Assembly: GCA_946404215.1 (NCBI GenBank)
Contig: CAMJCT010000009.1
Location: 1-54,910 of the forward strand
Origin: an uncultured Clostridium sp.
GTDB lineage: Bacteria > Bacillota > Clostridia > TANB77 > CAG-508
DNA: 54,910 nt
Direction: 5' to 3'
Shown: piece after piece, positions 9,571 through 18,912 of the stretch
Position numbering within the stretch: position 1 is the stretch's first letter
Layout of the letters: each line of letters begins with the position of its first letter
Position numbers and translations under genes: made by a program
Notes under the pieces: generated by a model
Told to the model about the DNA's origin: nothing
Databases searched by the model: none
Seen by the model: only the letters and a program-made list of their open reading frames with translations

Positions 9571-10149
9571 ATGGAAAACTTAATTGAAATTAGATGGCAT
9601 GGCAGGGGCGGTCAAGGTGCAAAAACTGCTTCCTTACTCCTTGCAGATGCAGCGTTTAATACTGGAAAATATATCCAAGGATTTCCTGAATATGGTCCAG
9701 AAAGAATGGGAGCTCCTATAACAGCCTATAATCGTATAAGCAATTCTCCTATTACAGTTCATAGTAATATTTATGAGCCTGATTATGTAGTTGTAGTTGA
9801 TGACACACTACTTGAGAGTGTTGATGTAACAAGCGGTTTAAAAGAAACAGGAGCAATTGTTATTAACACAACAAAATCAGCAGATTACCTAAAATCTGTA
9901 TTAAAAGGATATAACGGAGATATTTATACTATAGATGCAAGAAAAATATCTGAAGAAGCCTTAGGAAGATATTTCCCAAATACCCCAATGCTTGCAGCAA
10001 TTGTTAAAGTAAGTAAGATTATGTCTGATGAAGATTTCTTAGAAGATATGAAGGGCTCTTTTAAACATAAATTTGCAAAAAAACCTGAAGTTATTGATGG
10101 AAACATGAAAGCCTTAGAATTAGCATTAAAGGAGGTTAAAAAAATATGA
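9571..10149 (+). CDS. porC: Pyruvate:ferredoxin oxidoreductase, gamma subunit
   Basis: The 192-aa protein is the gamma subunit of the four-subunit 2-oxoacid:ferredoxin oxidoreductase. The Rossmann-like start (IRWHGRGGQGAKTASLLLA) and the later FPEYGPERMGAP motif are typical. The complex oxidises pyruvate with CoA to acetyl-CoA and CO2, reducing ferredoxin. The order gamma-delta-alpha-beta equals that of Thermotoga-type POR. The AAAGGA site is 11 nt upstream; the last 4 bases overlap the start of porD (ATGA). Confidence 0.92.
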   Translation: MENLIEIRWHGRGGQGAKTASLLLADAAFNTGKYIQGFPEYGPERMGAPITAYNRISNSPITVHSNIYEPDYVVVVDDTLLESVDVTSGLKETGAIVINTTKSADYLKSVLKGYNGDIYTIDARKISEEALGRYFPNTPMLAAIVKVSKIMSDEDFLEDMKGSFKHKFAKKPEVIDGNMKALELALKEVKKI

Positions 10150-10439
10150 CAGAAATAAATAATAAAACACCAATGGAGAAACTTACACCTGGTGGAGATA
10201 TTTATACATCTGGAAACGCATTAGATTTTAAAACTGGAGACTGGAGAAGTTCAAAACCAATATATATTACAGAAAAATGCAAGCAATGTGGTCTATGCTT
10301 CCCTGTTTGCCCAGATGATGCTATTCCTGTAAATACAGAACAAAAAAGAGAAGATTTTAATTATGATTATTGCAAAGGATGTGGCGTATGTAGCAAAGTA
10401 TGCCCTTTTGGTGCAATTATAATGAAAGAAGAAGGCTAA
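10146..10439 (+). CDS. porD: Pyruvate:ferredoxin oxidoreductase, delta subunit
   Basis: A 97-aa ferredoxin-like subunit with two CxxCxxCxxxC-type [4Fe-4S] motifs (CKQCGLCFPVCP and CKGCGVCSKVCP), which passes electrons from the beta-subunit cluster to external ferredoxin. Its start overlaps the porC stop by 4 nt, implying translational coupling. It is followed after 63 nt by porA, a slightly larger gap containing its own AAAGGA site. Confidence 0.93.
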   Translation: MTEINNKTPMEKLTPGGDIYTSGNALDFKTGDWRSSKPIYITEKCKQCGLCFPVCPDDAIPVNTEQKREDFNYDYCKGCGVCSKVCPFGAIIMKEEG

Positions 10440-10502
10440 ATTGGAAAATAATTACAATTCTTTTCCAATTAATATAAGCTTCCAGAAAGGATTGATTTTA
10501 AA

Positions 10503-11696
10503 ATGAGTATAAGAGAAAGATTAAGTGGAAATGAAGCTTCAGCTACAGCAATGAAGCAAATAAATCCAGATGTAGTTGCAGCATTTCCTATTACACCTTC
10601 TACAGAAATACCTCAATATTTTTCAACATTTGTAGCAAATGGGGCAGTAGACACAGAATTTGTTGCTGTTGAAAGCGAGCATAGTGCAATGTCTGCATGT
10701 ATTGGAGCAGAGGCTGCTGGTTCAAGAGCCATGACAGCTACATCTTCAAATGGATTATCTTTAATGTGGGAAATGATTTACATAGCATCAAGCTTACGTT
10801 TACCTATTGTTTTATCACTTGTAAATAGAGCTGTGTCTGGTCCACTAAACATCCATAATGACCATTCAGATGCAATGGGAGTTAGAGACGCTGGTTGGAT
10901 TATGTTATTTTCAGAAACAAATCAAGAAGCATATGATAATACATTAATGGCACATAGAATCGCAGAACATAAAGATGTTAGGTTACCTTTAATGGTTTGC
11001 CAAGATGGTTTTATTACCTCACATGCTATTGAAAATATAGAACTAGTAGAAGATGAAAAAGTAAAAGAATTTGTAGGAGCATATAAACCAGATCATTATT
11101 TATTAAATAAACAAGAACCAATTGCAGTTGGTCCTCTTGATTTACAAGGTTATTTATTTGAACATAAAGTACAACAAGCAGATGCAATGAGAAATGCAAA
11201 ACAAGTTATTTTAGATGTTGCAAAAGATTTTGAAAAAATGACTGGAAGAAGTTATGGATTATTTGAGGAATATAAATTAGAAGATGCTGAAATTGCAATT
11301 GTTTGTATGAATTCAACTGCTGGAACAACAAAATACGTTGTTGACAACTTAAGAAAAAATGGAATTAAAGCCGGTCTTTTAAAAATACGTGTTTTTAGAC
11401 CATTCCCAGCTGAGGAAGTTTCAAAATCATTATCACATTTAAAAGCTGTTGCAGTATTAGATAAAGCAGATTCTTTAAATGCTGCAGGTGGAGCTTTATT
11501 CCAAGATGTTACATCTAGCATGTATGTAAACAATTCACATGTACCTGCTGTTAATTATATTTACGGTATCGGTGGTAGAGATACAAAAGCAGATAATATT
11601 GAATTAGTATTTAATGATTTATTAGAAATATCAAAAACAGGTGAAGCAAAAAATCCTTATAGATATTTAGGATTAAGAAGGGAGGAACAAAAATAA
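10503..11696 (+). CDS. porA: Pyruvate:ferredoxin oxidoreductase, alpha subunit
   Basis: The 397-aa alpha subunit carries the pyrimidine-binding and transketolase C-terminal-like domains. Visible family motifs are FPITPSTEIPQ, EFVAVESEHSAMSACIGAEAAG and TATSSNGLSLMWE. Length and the HNDHSDAMGVRDAGW segment match the pyruvate-specific class better than the 2-oxoglutarate class. The stop overlaps the porB start (TAATG), so alpha and beta are translationally coupled. Confidence 0.94.
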   Translation: MSIRERLSGNEASATAMKQINPDVVAAFPITPSTEIPQYFSTFVANGAVDTEFVAVESEHSAMSACIGAEAAGSRAMTATSSNGLSLMWEMIYIASSLRLPIVLSLVNRAVSGPLNIHNDHSDAMGVRDAGWIMLFSETNQEAYDNTLMAHRIAEHKDVRLPLMVCQDGFITSHAIENIELVEDEKVKEFVGAYKPDHYLLNKQEPIAVGPLDLQGYLFEHKVQQADAMRNAKQVILDVAKDFEKMTGRSYGLFEEYKLEDAEIAIVCMNSTAGTTKYVVDNLRKNGIKAGLLKIRVFRPFPAEEVSKSLSHLKAVAVLDKADSLNAAGGALFQDVTSSMYVNNSHVPAVNYIYGIGGRDTKADNIELVFNDLLEISKTGEAKNPYRYLGLRREEQK

Positions 11697-12643
11697 TGGC
11701 ATACAATTTAAAGGAAATAATCGCAAATAAACCTTCAAGACTTACAGCTGGTCACAGAATGTGTGCAGGGTGTGGTGCCCCTCCAGTGGCTAGAATGGTA
11801 CTAAGAGCTTTAAAAGAAGAAGATCACGCTGTAGTATGTAACGCTACAGGTTGTATGGAAGTATCTACATTTATATATCCATATACAGCTTGGACAGATT
11901 CTTTTATACATACAGCATTTGAATGTGCTGGTGCAACTTTATCTGGAGTAGAAGCTGCTTACAAATCTCTTAAAAAGCAAGGAAAATTACCTGAAGGAGA
12001 TACAAAATTTATCGCATTTGGTGGAGATGGTGGTACTTATGACATAGGCTTGCAAAGCTTATCAGGTGCTATGGAACGTGGCCATGATATGGTTTATGTA
12101 TGCTATGACAATGGCGCATATATGAACACAGGAATACAACGTTCATCTGCAACACCAAGATTTGCAGATACAACAACATCACCTGCTGGTAAGGTAATAC
12201 CTGGAAAAATGCAATCAAGAAAAGATTTATCAAAAATTATGGTTGGACATCATCTTCCATACGTAGCTCAAACAATAGCAATAAATAACTTTAAAGATTT
12301 ATATGAAAAGTCAGAAAAAGCAATTTATACAAAAGGTCCAGCATTTTTAAATGTATTATCTCCATGTCCTAGAGGCTGGGGTTACCCTACAGATATGCTA
12401 ATGCAAATTAACAAATTAGCTGTAGAAACATGCTACTGGCCTTTATATGAAGTTATTGATGGAAAATATAAAATAAGCTACAAACCAGCTAAAAAATTAC
12501 CAATAGAAGAATTCTTAAAACCACAAAAAAGATTTAAGCATATGTTCCTTCCAGGAAATGAATGGATGATTGAAGAATTCCAAAAAGAAGTTGATTCTAG
12601 ATGGCAAGAACTTCTAGATTTAGAAGAAATAACAAACAAATAA
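11696..12643 (+). CDS. porB: Pyruvate:ferredoxin oxidoreductase, beta subunit
   Basis: The 315-aa beta subunit binds thiamine diphosphate and a [4Fe-4S] cluster. The N-terminal Cys motif (HRMCAGCGAPP), a later Cys (CNATGCMEV) and C-terminal CPRGW supply cluster ligands, and GDGGTYDIGLQSLSGA followed by YDNGAYMNTG is the ThDP/Mg binding motif. It is the last gene of the por operon and is followed by a strong hairpin terminator. Confidence 0.95.
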   Translation: MAYNLKEIIANKPSRLTAGHRMCAGCGAPPVARMVLRALKEEDHAVVCNATGCMEVSTFIYPYTAWTDSFIHTAFECAGATLSGVEAAYKSLKKQGKLPEGDTKFIAFGGDGGTYDIGLQSLSGAMERGHDMVYVCYDNGAYMNTGIQRSSATPRFADTTTSPAGKVIPGKMQSRKDLSKIMVGHHLPYVAQTIAINNFKDLYEKSEKAIYTKGPAFLNVLSPCPRGWGYPTDMLMQINKLAVETCYWPLYEVIDGKYKISYKPAKKLPIEEFLKPQKRFKHMFLPGNEWMIEEFQKEVDSRWQELLDLEEITNK

Positions 12644-12661
12644 GCAAAGATATCAAAAAAA

Positions 12662-12717
12662 AGACGTACTTAACTGATTAAAATATTTTTAAAACAGTTA
12701 AGTACGTCCTTTTTTGT
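12662..12717. terminator. Bidirectional terminator between porB and the flippase-like gene
   Basis: A long stem pairs GACGTACTTAACTG with CAGTTAAGTACGTC, preceded by an A run and followed by CTTTTTTGTT on the plus strand. The flanking genes converge, so it can terminate both. Confidence 0.85.
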
Positions 12718-12724
12718 TATATCT

Positions 12725-13849
12725 TTATATTTGGTCTCTTTTTCCTCTTGTTGGTATTAAGAAGAGTGCTCCTACTAATATTGGCAAATAAAAAGTATAT
12801 ATTCTCCAAAACAAAATAGACATATTTATTGTTCCTTCTTTAAATATTGAATTAAATAATAAATAAAATCCTCCTTCTGCTCCTAGTCCAGATCCTGGTG
12901 TAGGCACAAAAGTCATTATTAATAATAAAAACGCTTGTGCAGGTATTATTTGTAAGAAACTAATTCCACTATTTCCAAATGCTCTATAAACCATATATGT
13001 CATTGAATAGTAAGAAAAACTTTGAATTACCGCAATAATAAACATTTTTATAACCATTATTTTTTCATTTTTTATTATCTTAAATTGTTGTCCAAAATTA
13101 TCGATACTATTGTCTAGCTTTTCTATTGCTACTTCACTATTTTTTATTATTTTAATTTTTCCCAAAATTTTTATAATAGGCGTTGTTACTACTGTTATTA
13201 CCTTCTTCTTTATTCCTACCAATATTACTAATATAATTGCTATAATATTAATTGCGAATCCAAGAATTGCAACCCACATATAATTTTGCATAAGTTGCTT
13301 AAAAAAATTAAACTCTATAACTACAACCAATAATGTACTTATTACTAGTGCAGTCTGAGTAACAATAAACTTTATAGCCATTGCAGATAGAGAGTCACTT
13401 ACCCTTTTACCCGTTTTAGTAAGTTCATATGCCTGAATTGGTTGTCCTCCAGAAGAAAATGGCGTTATATTATTAAAAAGTTGTCCAAGCATAGCTACTT
13501 TTATAGAGTTTGTAATAGGCTGATCTTTATATATTCTTTTTATTGGAATATGCAATGTGAAAATATCACACATCCAATATACAAATAAACATACTAATCC
13601 AGCTAATACCCATTTATATTCCACATTATTTAGCAGTTCTAAAATATTATCAAGTCCATCAACATTTACCATATAAACAAACAAACCAACAAATATAACG
13701 ATTATTAATAGAAAATTAAATATAGCCATCTTTTTATTAACTGGCTTTTTTAATTGTTCTTCTTCAGGTTCTTCTAATACGTTTTCTACATTTTGGGGTA
13801 TATTAACATTAGTATTATAATTATCATTTTTGTTATTATCGTTTTCCAC
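12725..13849 (-). CDS. Lysylphosphatidylglycerol synthase-type (YbhN/UPF0104) membrane protein
   Basis: A 374-aa polytopic membrane protein with a hydrophilic, Asn-rich N-terminus of about 40 residues followed by roughly eight membrane helices. Family signatures are FNNITPFSSGGQPIQAYELTK and the FVPTPGSGLGAEGGFYLLF segment, typical of the flippase-like transmembrane domain of MprF and of stand-alone UPF0104 proteins. The soluble lysyl-transferase domain of MprF is absent, so it is more likely a lipid flippase or related transporter than a synthase. The start is GTG, with GGAG 7 nt upstream. Confidence 0.85.
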   Translation of the reverse strand: MENDNNKNDNYNTNVNIPQNVENVLEEPEEEQLKKPVNKKMAIFNFLLIIVIFVGLFVYMVNVDGLDNILELLNNVEYKWVLAGLVCLFVYWMCDIFTLHIPIKRIYKDQPITNSIKVAMLGQLFNNITPFSSGGQPIQAYELTKTGKRVSDSLSAMAIKFIVTQTALVISTLLVVVIEFNFFKQLMQNYMWVAILGFAINIIAIILVILVGIKKKVITVVTTPIIKILGKIKIIKNSEVAIEKLDNSIDNFGQQFKIIKNEKIMVIKMFIIAVIQSFSYYSMTYMVYRAFGNSGISFLQIIPAQAFLLLIMTFVPTPGSGLGAEGGFYLLFNSIFKEGTINMSILFWRIYTFYLPILVGALFLIPTRGKRDQI

Positions 13850-13912
13850 ACCTAAACTCCCAACATAAAATATTCTATCTTATAATTTTTTTAGCTAAAA
13901 CAATAAGTATAA

Positions 13913-13961
13913 TACCCTAAAAATTAATATATAAATACTTACATAATTAATCTTTAGGGTA
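13913..13961 (-). terminator. Hairpin after the ferredoxin gene
   Basis: TACCCTAAAGATTAAT pairs with ATTAATTTTTAGGGTA on the minus strand, about 20 nt beyond the ferredoxin stop. The following TTATACTT is a weak U-tract. Confidence 0.6.
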
Positions 13962-13983
13962 CTTATTTAAAAATTGCATTTTG

Positions 13984-14160
13984 CTAATCATTGCTTTCCT
14001 CTGGAGCTTCTACAGGACAAACACCTGCACATGTACCACAAGAAATGCAAGCTGATTTATCTATTACAAATCTATCTTCTCCTTGAGAAATACATCCAAC
14101 CGGACACTCAGCTGCACATGCTCCACAAGAAATGCATTTTTCTGTAATTTTATATGCCAT
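13984..14160 (-). CDS. 2[4Fe-4S] ferredoxin
   Basis: A 58-aa clostridial-type ferredoxin with two cluster motifs (CISCGACAAECP and CISCGTCAGVCP), the electron carrier expected to serve POR and hydrogenase-like enzymes. The ATG at 14160 is chosen because AGGAGG sits 8 nt upstream; the in-frame GTG at 14169 falls inside the Shine-Dalgarno region. It is separated by 61 nt from ricT upstream and probably has its own transcript end at the hairpin. Confidence 0.95.
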   Translation of the reverse strand: MAYKITEKCISCGACAAECPVGCISQGEDRFVIDKSACISCGTCAGVCPVEAPEESND

Positions 14161-14221
14161 TATTTTCACCTCCTAAAATTTATATATTATACTATATAAA
14201 TTACTATTTTATCTGCCATAT

Positions 14222-15136
14222 TTAATTGCTATTTTCTTTATCTGTCTGTTCCAATCTTTCTAATTCTTCTAATTCTTTTTTATTTTCTAATTCTTCTTTA
14301 TCGATTTTTTCACTAGTTCCATCTTTAATAACTTTTATATCTTTAACATTATATTTTTTATAAAAATATCCATCATTTTCAGAATCTTTAATCTTTACTC
14401 TAATAATTTCTTTTAACGTTTCTATCGAATCAACTTCGCCTTCTCCATCCTCTGTCTTAACTATTGCACCAATGTTAGGCAATTTTTTTAGTTTTTCTTC
14501 ATAAACATCACTTTCATATTTTAAGCAACACATAAGTCTTCCACAATTTCCAGAAATTTTAGAAGGATTTAAAGAAATATTTTGTTCTTTTGCCATTTTT
14601 ATAGATACAGTTTCAAAATCACTTAAGAAACTACAACAGCATAATTCTCTTCCACAAACCCCGTTGCCTCCTATTCTTTTAACCTCATCTCTAACTCCTA
14701 TTTGCCTTAGCTCTATTCTATTTTTATATATTGCCGCTAAATCCTTTACTAAATCTCTAAAGTCTATTCTTCCATCTGCCGTAAAATAAAACAATATTTT
14801 ACTATTATCAAATTTAAATTCTACATCTGTTAATGTCATTTCTAATTTATGCTCTTTTATTTTCTTTAAGCATAATTCAAATGCTTGTTTTTCTTTTCTT
14901 CTACATTCCTCAAAGTGCTTATTATCTTTATAATTAGCAATTCTTATCACTTTTTTTAATGGTGCAACTATTTTATCGTCTTCAACAAATCTGTTAGGTA
15001 TTATTATTTCACCATATTCTTCTCCCTGAGCTGTTTCTACAATTACTTTATCACCCTTTTTAACTTTTAAACCTTGTGGATTAAAGAAATATATTTTACC
15101 TAATTTTTTAAATCTTACTCCAACTATATTTTTCAA
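14222..15136 (-). CDS. ricT: PSP1-domain protein RicT/YaaT
   Basis: A homologue of B. subtilis RicT (YaaT), part of the Y-complex that stimulates RNase Y processing and affects sporulation. The PSP1 domain is visible (VGVRFKKLGKIYFF, VFGRELCCC-like CGRELCCCSFL, CGRLMCCLKYE), with the conserved Cys that bind iron-sulfur clusters in the Ric proteins. The start is called as TTG at 15136: GGGAGGA lies 6 nt before it and TTGA overlaps the holB stop by 4 nt, giving 304 aa. A GTG at 15151 inside the Shine-Dalgarno is unlikely. A Glu-rich tail ends the protein. holB-ricT is the conserved Firmicutes order. Confidence 0.9.
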   Translation of the reverse strand: MKNIVGVRFKKLGKIYFFNPQGLKVKKGDKVIVETAQGEEYGEIIIPNRFVEDDKIVAPLKKVIRIANYKDNKHFEECRRKEKQAFELCLKKIKEHKLEMTLTDVEFKFDNSKILFYFTADGRIDFRDLVKDLAAIYKNRIELRQIGVRDEVKRIGGNGVCGRELCCCSFLSDFETVSIKMAKEQNISLNPSKISGNCGRLMCCLKYESDVYEEKLKKLPNIGAIVKTEDGEGEVDSIETLKEIIRVKIKDSENDGYFYKKYNVKDIKVIKDGTSEKIDKEELENKKELEELERLEQTDKENSN

Positions 15137-16023
15137 TTCAATTCCTCCCACATGCTAAATATCATATAATCTATACACATATCATAATTTGCATTTCTTG
15201 CTAACCTCTTTTTAGTTTCTTCAACTATATTAATACAATTTGCATAAGCATACTTTTCTTTAGATTTTTTCAATAAAATAACATTTATATATTCTAATAT
15301 TTCTAGTATTTCTTCTTTTGATTTATACAATAATTCTGCTAAATCAACTATCTCTGGTAATTCTTTAGAACCAAGAACTTCTATCATTTTGTTTATGTTT
15401 TGATATTCTTCCTGCTTGTCTTTTAACTTTATTGCTTTTCCAATGCTACCTTGAAATATATCTAATACATTTGGAGCTAATTTATCTAAATTAAATTTAT
15501 GCGTTAAGTAGTTTTGTATTTCGTCATTCTCTAAAGCTTTAAAGTGCAATATTACACATCTAGATTTAATAGTAGGCAAAAATGCATTTTCATTATTGCC
15601 TATTAAAATAATCGTTGCATATTCAGGTGGTTCTTCTAATGTCTTTAGCAAACAATTCTGAGCTTCTGTAGTCATAAGATTTGCATCATTTATAATATAA
15701 ACTTTCTTGTCTGATATAATTGGCTTCTCCTGAATTTTTTTTTGTAAAAGTCTAATTTGCTCTATTTTTATACTATTACCATCAGGTTCAATATATGAAA
15801 AGTCCGGATTGTTTTTTGAATTAAACTCTATACAAGATTTGCAATGATTACAATACTTTTCTATTTCAGTACATAAAAACATTTTTGCAAACTCTTCAGC
15901 AATTAGTTTTTTTCCAATACCTTCTATTCCAACAAATAAATAACTATTAGAAACTGTTTGATTCATTACAGCTTTTCTTAATATTTCTTTTATTGAATCA
16001 TTTCCAATTATATTATCAAACAT
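15133..16023 (-). CDS. holB: DNA polymerase III subunit delta-prime
   Basis: The 296-aa AAA+ clamp-loader subunit, helping load the sliding clamp. Seen: an N-terminal P-loop-like SYLFVGIEGIGKKLIAEEFA, a zinc-finger set of Cys (C, CNHCKSC), TEAQNCLLKTLEEPP, and the SRC motif (IKSRCVILHF). Upstream is lepB 17 nt away and downstream ricT overlaps it, all on the minus strand, so the three are co-transcribed. The start ATG follows GGAGTATAAGG. Confidence 0.92.
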   Translation of the reverse strand: MFDNIIGNDSIKEILRKAVMNQTVSNSYLFVGIEGIGKKLIAEEFAKMFLCTEIEKYCNHCKSCIEFNSKNNPDFSYIEPDGNSIKIEQIRLLQKKIQEKPIISDKKVYIINDANLMTTEAQNCLLKTLEEPPEYATIILIGNNENAFLPTIKSRCVILHFKALENDEIQNYLTHKFNLDKLAPNVLDIFQGSIGKAIKLKDKQEEYQNINKMIEVLGSKELPEIVDLAELLYKSKEEILEILEYINVILLKKSKEKYAYANCINIVEETKKRLARNANYDMCIDYMIFSMWEELN

Positions 16024-16039
16024 CCTTATACTCCATATC

Positions 16040-16672
16040 CTATTCTACTTTTCCCCACCTATCTATTGGCCAAATTCTAAGTGCCACTGTGCTCTCTATT
16101 TTATCTAATGGAATACATCCAAAAGCTCTACAGTCTGTGCTATGGTTTCTATTATCTCCCATTGCAAACACACAATTTTCTGGTACTGTAAAATCAGAAA
16201 AACCTACTCCCATTACATCAGTTACAAGCCCTGGTTGTAAATATGGTTCATTTAATTCTTCATCATTTATATAAACCTTTCCTTCTTTTATTTCAACATG
16301 TTCTCCTGGTAATGCAATTACTCTTTTAATATAACTTCTCTTTCCTATCTCCAAAAAATTATAAACAAACCACTTCAAACCTGATTTTTCATTGTATTTA
16401 GCTATAGGCTCCTCTTTATTTATTTCAAATTGCGTATATGTTATTTGTGAAGGCTCTTCAAATGTAATAATTTCTCCTCTTTTTGGCATCGTTTTCGTTG
16501 TTCTTCCCCATCTATTTAACCATAATCTTTCATCCTGAATCAAAGTAGGATACATAGATACCTGTTTTACTATTGTTGGCGTTCCAATGAAATACCTAAC
16601 CAACATAGCTAATGCTAATGCAATTACTACACAATATACCCACTCTAATATTTCTTTAACTGTTGAATTCAA
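16040..16672 (-). CDS. lepB: Signal peptidase I
   Basis: Type I signal peptidase, which cleaves signal peptides of secreted proteins at the outer face of the membrane. One N-terminal membrane helix (about 9-27) precedes the catalytic Ser in QVSMYPTL and the catalytic Lys in SYIKRVIALPGE, followed by the GDNRNHSTDCRAFG box. At 210 aa it is a Gram-positive-size enzyme. The start appears to be TTG with AAAGGAG 8 nt upstream. It heads the lepB-holB-ricT group. Confidence 0.93.
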   Translation of the reverse strand: MNSTVKEILEWVYCVVIALALAMLVRYFIGTPTIVKQVSMYPTLIQDERLWLNRWGRTTKTMPKRGEIITFEEPSQITYTQFEINKEEPIAKYNEKSGLKWFVYNFLEIGKRSYIKRVIALPGEHVEIKEGKVYINDEELNEPYLQPGLVTDVMGVGFSDFTVPENCVFAMGDNRNHSTDCRAFGCIPLDKIESTVALRIWPIDRWGKVE

Positions 16673-16744
16673 TTATATCTCTCCTTTTTGTACTATTCTC
16701 TTGTTTATTTTTTACTTCAAAATCTTTTATATTATACATTAAAA

Positions 16745-16796
16745 ATAGTAACATTTCAATCATTATTTTCAAAAACATCTAAAACAAATGTTACTG
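16745..16796 (-). terminator. Terminator of the zeta/PHP module
   Basis: AGTAACATTT and AAATGTTACT form a 10-bp stem with a 29-nt loop directly after the PHP gene stop, followed on the minus strand by ATTTTTAATG. Confidence 0.6.
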
Positions 16797-16797
16797 T

Positions 16798-17682
16798 TCA
16801 GTCTACCCAATTTTTTATTATATCTGTTGGGATTCTTAAATTTCCTCTTCCTACAGCTAACTGTATATGTGGCTTGTTATCTCCATGATAATCACTACCA
16901 CCACTTTTTAAGAAATTATTTTCATCACAATACCTATTAATATCCTCTATATTTTTTTGAGTAAAATCACTATGATAACATTCAATTCCATCTATCTCAT
17001 AATTATTCACAATATTGTCTAATTCTTCCTCGATATTTGTCATCCATTTATATATATAAATATGTGGCAAAAATACCAATCCACCACTATCTTTTATTGC
17101 TTTTACAGCCTCTCCTAAGCTTGGAAGATCTTCTGACTTATCTAAATACCACTGTGTTTTATTATTACAATAATATCTCTTAGAAAAAGTTTGAACTCCA
17201 TCATTCCACAAATCTTTTGGCAATTTCGCTTCATTTTCTGGGTGTTTCTTCATTTCATCATATATTGTTTTTCCTCCCCAGTCATTTTCAGGATTCCACT
17301 TTATATCTTCTCTTTTTGACATTGTCAAACCTAGCTTTTCACATATATCATATAATTTATTAAAATATTTTCTTTCTATTGTCTTTCTGTCTTTATCCTT
17401 ATAGAAATCATTAATCCATGCATTCATTTTTTCATAGTCATAATTATATCCTAGAAGCTCAATTGTACTGCTCTTATAAAAACACTTGACCTCTATTCCC
17501 CTAATAATTTTCCCTGAATAATATTTGCTTATATCTAGTTTTTTTAATTCCTCATATGCAGAACACTTATCATGGTCTGTAATAGATATATAATCCAATT
17601 TTAAATCTTCTGCTTGTTTTAATATTTCTTTTACACTTTTTGTTCCATCAGAATAAGTTGTATGTATATGTAAATCAATCAT
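16798..17682 (-). CDS. PHP-domain metal-dependent phosphoesterase
   Basis: A 294-aa PHP protein. The metal-binding motifs are the initial DLHIHTTYSDG, SITDHDKCSA, RGIEVKC, a mid-protein LPHIYIY and a C-terminal GGSDYHGDNKP. PHP proteins hydrolyse phosphoesters such as histidinol phosphate, nucleotides or nucleic acid ends; the substrate here is not determined. Its start overlaps the end of the zeta-like kinase gene by 8 nt, so the two are translationally coupled. That coupling suggests it acts on the product or target of the kinase, for example removing phosphate from a phosphorylated sugar nucleotide. That functional link is inference. Confidence 0.85.
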   Translation of the reverse strand: MIDLHIHTTYSDGTKSVKEILKQAEDLKLDYISITDHDKCSAYEELKKLDISKYYSGKIIRGIEVKCFYKSSTIELLGYNYDYEKMNAWINDFYKDKDRKTIERKYFNKLYDICEKLGLTMSKREDIKWNPENDWGGKTIYDEMKKHPENEAKLPKDLWNDGVQTFSKRYYCNNKTQWYLDKSEDLPSLGEAVKAIKDSGGLVFLPHIYIYKWMTNIEEELDNIVNNYEIDGIECYHSDFTQKNIEDINRYCDENNFLKSGGSDYHGDNKPHIQLAVGRGNLRIPTDIIKNWVD

Positions 17683-18664
17683 TTATATCTCTACCTCTCT
17701 TATCTTTTTCGATACTAGAACTAATTACATTTTCCAATTTTTCAAATTCTTTTCTTTCTTCTTCTGTCATACCAAATTGTTCTAATTTACATCTTATATT
17801 TTCTAATCTCGTTTCATATCCAGCTTTTTTTTCATCATATAATCTTTTCCTTGCAAAATTGGTTGCTTCTTGTATATTTCCAAATCTATTTTTTTCTTTA
17901 GTATCACTATCAAAAAGTATTTCAGGAAGGTCATCTTCCGTTTTCCCTCTTGCATGTACAATAATTCTAATTCCCTCATTGTCTAATTTATTAATATTAT
18001 CATCAAGAGCATAATATCTATCATCATGTGCTTTTATACTTACAAGCCTTGCTACATCGCATGATTCTTTCATTTTTATATATCTTTCAAATTCTGAAAG
18101 CAATGACTCTTCTCTCGGAACAGCTAACAAAATAACAAAAAAATCATAAATTCCAGTTTCTTTTATTCTTTGTACAGCAGATGTTTCTCCTAATGTGTTC
18201 TCAATTATTATGCTTTGTTTTTGAGATATAGATTCATCCATAAGATATTTTCTTATAGCCCTCACAACCGGATCAGTAACCTTAGATGCATGTTCAGGAA
18301 AATCTTTAGCTATTCTATAACTTTCAGGAACACAAAATCTATATATATCAGAATTATTTATAACTGGGTCAACTCCATATTGTTCTTTTAAAATTTCTCT
18401 ATACATATTAATTAAAGGCGTTTTTCCTGCACCAGGTTGTCCAGCAGTAATAACAGCTATGGGTTTCCCATTTTTTAACTCTTGATTTTTTTTATTAGAT
18501 GCCTGTAGCTTTGCTAATCTTTTACAGCATATATCAGCATAAGAGTTTATATATTTTTTCCATTCATCTATTGTTGTAATTTTACGAGCAATTGAACTTA
18601 ACTTTTCTTCTATTGATTTTTCTTCATGTACTATAGGATTTTCTTTTATTTTAGTTTTGGACAT
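17675..18664 (-). CDS. Zeta-toxin-family P-loop kinase
   Basis: A 329-aa protein with a zeta-toxin fold. The Walker A motif GQPGAGKT is at residues 75-82, the NNSDIYR segment carries the catalytic-type Asp (about 106), and SIIIENTLGETS and the VPREESL region match the zeta/PezT family. Zeta toxins phosphorylate UDP-N-acetylglucosamine and block wall synthesis; some relatives act on other small molecules. An all-helical C-terminal extension (about 250-329) is added. The gene overlaps the upstream 66-codon gene by 14 nt and the downstream PHP gene by 8 nt. Whether it is an active toxin is unknown. Confidence 0.82.
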   Translation of the reverse strand: MSKTKIKENPIVHEEKSIEEKLSSIARKITTIDEWKKYINSYADICCKRLAKLQASNKKNQELKNGKPIAVITAGQPGAGKTPLINMYREILKEQYGVDPVINNSDIYRFCVPESYRIAKDFPEHASKVTDPVVRAIRKYLMDESISQKQSIIIENTLGETSAVQRIKETGIYDFFVILLAVPREESLLSEFERYIKMKESCDVARLVSIKAHDDRYYALDDNINKLDNEGIRIIVHARGKTEDDLPEILFDSDTKEKNRFGNIQEATNFARKRLYDEKKAGYETRLENIRCKLEQFGMTEEERKEFEKLENVISSSIEKDKRGRDIND

Positions 18665-18851
18665 TTTTTAGCTCCTCCTTTATTTCATTACCATAGTTAT
18701 TTATTACTTTATCTATTGTTTCTCTATCCCCTTTTAAAATAAAATCCTTTTCCTTTAGTAACTTTTTCAATTCCTTTGTATTAAACATATTCTTGGATAT
18801 TTTAATTGCTATTATTTCTAATGCAACAGATACATCATTTTCATTATTCAT
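18651..18851 (-). CDS. Small helical protein, candidate antitoxin of the zeta module
   Basis: A 66-aa, charged, predicted mostly helical protein with no recognised domain. It begins 14 nt before and overlaps the end-to-start with the zeta-like kinase gene. The position equals that of epsilon or PezA antitoxins relative to zeta or PezT, but there is no helix-turn-helix as in PezA, and the length is shorter than typical epsilon (about 90 aa). Role as an antitoxin is inferred from size and context only. Confidence 0.55.
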   Translation of the reverse strand: MNNENDVSVALEIIAIKISKNMFNTKELKKLLKEKDFILKGDRETIDKVINNYGNEIKEELKNVQN

Positions 18852-18872
18852 ATATATCCCTCTTAAATATTA

Positions 18873-18908
18873 ATAAAAAAACAAACTTAATAATTATTAA
18901 ATTTGTTT
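18873..18908 (-). terminator. Terminator after the WalK-like kinase (end of dcw operon)
   Basis: AAACAAATTTAATAA pairs with TTATTAAGTTTGTTT and is followed on the minus strand by TTTTTTATT. It lies about 65 nt past the kinase stop and just before the small gene of the zeta module. Confidence 0.7.
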
Positions 18909-18912
18909 TCTT